A stretch of DNA of 23,123 nt from positions 1 to 23,123 of the forward strand of contig JAYENR010000036.1 in NCBI GenBank assembly GCA_034722175.1, read 5' to 3'. Made by a program: the position numbers and the translations under genes. The notes beneath the pieces are model-generated. The model made no database searches. It was not told where the DNA came from and was given only the letters and a program-made list of their open reading frames with translations. Of the stretch, positions 22,413 to 23,123 are shown piece after piece; position 1 is the stretch's first letter, and each line of letters opens with the position of its first letter. The stretch comes from Thiomicrorhabdus sp034722175. GTDB taxonomy: Bacteria; Pseudomonadota; Gammaproteobacteria; Thiomicrospirales; Thiomicrospiraceae.

Positions 22413-23123
22413 ATGACTTCTCGCCAGCTTATTAACCTACTTCATCCACTGTTTTCTCTGATTGCTAAAAATCCCAAATACTTGATTGGAGTGGTGTTAG
22501 CAGGTGGGCTTTGGTTTGCCTATGAAATGATGGTCGCACGCCCTGCAATGAGCTATATGGGCGTACCAAAGATCATCGCTGAACCCGCTATCGGTAATTG
22601 GAATCATATACTGCGCAGTGATGGGTTTATGTTGGAGTATTCTGAAAAACGCCAAAACCCATTATGGGTCACCTATCAAGTCACAGAAAAGAAGCAAAGC
22701 TCTGGCAAACGCCCAAGTGGGTTCAAGCAAGATTGGCGCTCTTTTGCCAGTGTCAGCCACCAAGATTACACCGGCTCAGGTTATGATCGTGGCCACATGG
22801 CACCCAACTATGTCATTGCCAGCCGTTATGGGCGTTCTGCACAATTAGATACCTTTGTCATGACCAATATCACGCCACAAAAACCCAATTTAAACCAAAA
22901 ATCCTGGCAACGTTTGGAAGAGGTGATTGCTAATGACTTTTCAGAGTGGCATGGAGACTTCTGGGTGGTCACAGGGCCTATTTTTGGTGAAAACCCTAAG
23001 ACATTGAAGAACAGCGATGTGCAGATTCCAAAAGCATTTTATAAGATCTTAATTAAACCAAGCACTCAAGAGATGCCTGCGAAGGCCTTAGCGTTTATCT
23101 TTCCACAAAACGCCAAAGCCAAG
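22413..23123 (+). CDS. DNA/RNA non-specific endonuclease, membrane-anchored (partial)
   Basis: 237 codons from the ATG at 22413 to the right edge; the C-terminus is outside the window. A hydrophobic segment at about 22-40 with no clear cleavage site suggests a signal anchor, putting the nuclease domain in the periplasm. The beta-beta-alpha-metal nuclease signature is plain: D125-R-G-H128 (catalytic histidine H128) in YDRGHMAPN, and N152-I-T-P-Q...N161-Q-K-S-W165-QRLE, where N161 is the expected metal ligand. This is the NucA/EndoG-type family, which cuts DNA and RNA. There is no obvious Shine-Dalgarno sequence. Its role could be nutrient scavenging or degradation of incoming DNA. Confidence 0.9.
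   Translation, partial: MTSRQLINLLHPLFSLIAKNPKYLIGVVLAGGLWFAYEMMVARPAMSYMGVPKIIAEPAIGNWNHILRSDGFMLEYSEKRQNPLWVTYQVTEKKQSSGKRPSGFKQDWRSFASVSHQDYTGSGYDRGHMAPNYVIASRYGRSAQLDTFVMTNITPQKPNLNQKSWQRLEEVIANDFSEWHGDFWVVTGPIFGENPKTLKNSDVQIPKAFYKILIKPSTQEMPAKALAFIFPQNAKAK

Larger units (their letters stand above)
18..23088. repeat. Dispersed AGGCCT / CAGGCCTGGT palindromic motif, 22 copies
   Basis: AGGCCT begins at 18, 727, 912, 3760, 4592, 4636, 5422, 5735, 7486, 8177, 10122, 11547, 14034, 14056, 14316, 15704, 15904, 17689, 18052, 19998, 22177 and 23083. Eleven are CAGGCCTG, eight of these CAGGCCTGGT, and two are the 12-bp palindrome ACCAGGCCTGGT (5732-5743, 18049-18060). Copies lie in genes on both strands and in all frames, and in intergenic DNA. 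Confidence 0.9.

Noticed and set aside
1..23123. CRISPR arrays, tRNA and rRNA genes
   Set aside because: No regularly spaced direct repeats, cloverleaf or rRNA-like stretches were recognised on either strand.

Overview
The window looks like chromosomal DNA of a gammaproteobacterium with moderate to low GC. The gene mix (complete Bat/MoxR operon, ArsR-rhodanese regulator, CopA/CopB copper defence, lipoprotein cytochrome c, OprD-like porins) would suit a sulfur-oxidising genus of the Thiomicrospira/Hydrogenovibrio/Thiomicrorhabdus group. That placement is an inference from style and gene content.

Layout. Positions 1-130 hold the 3' end of an IS30-type element. From 8922 down to 416, on the minus strand, runs a tightly packed set: MFS transporter, MoxR AAA+ ATPase, DUF58 protein, DUF4381-like protein, BatA, a BatB-BatC fusion and BatD. 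Neighbouring genes overlap or lie within 40 bases. Divergently (9016-10572, +) lie an exported alpha/beta hydrolase and an ArsR-rhodanese fusion regulator. The 93-base gap between the two units carries back-to-back sigma-70-like promoters, and a perfect inverted repeat overlaps elements of both. That repeat is the obvious operator for the ArsR protein. Next come two tandem paralogous outer-membrane porins (10847-12181 and 12674-14005), each with a strong terminator; the second is interrupted by two in-frame stop codons.

From 14336 to 18083 is a copper-defence operon: a His/Met/Cys-rich CopL-like protein, the Tat-exported multicopper oxidase CopA with a four-unit Met/His repeat, CopB, and a lipoprotein c-type cytochrome. 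A terminator separates it from a CPA2-type cation/proton antiporter (+). Convergent to that is a PAS-PAS-GGDEF-EAL protein (-), then a small ABM-fold monooxygenase (-). A membrane-anchored DNA/RNA non-specific endonuclease (+) runs off the right edge.

Two signals lie on top of the genes. (1) The palindrome AGGCCT, mostly as CAGGCCTG and often CAGGCCTGGT, occurs 22 times, in all three reading frames and between genes, far above expectation; it behaves like a highly iterated palindrome or uptake-type sequence. (2) Two perfect 14-bp palindromes GTTTCACGTGAAAC (around 5222 and 16249) match the core of the chromosomal ParB-binding site parS, one of them at 15 of 16 consensus positions. This suggests the window lies in the ParB-loading, origin-proximal part of the chromosome.
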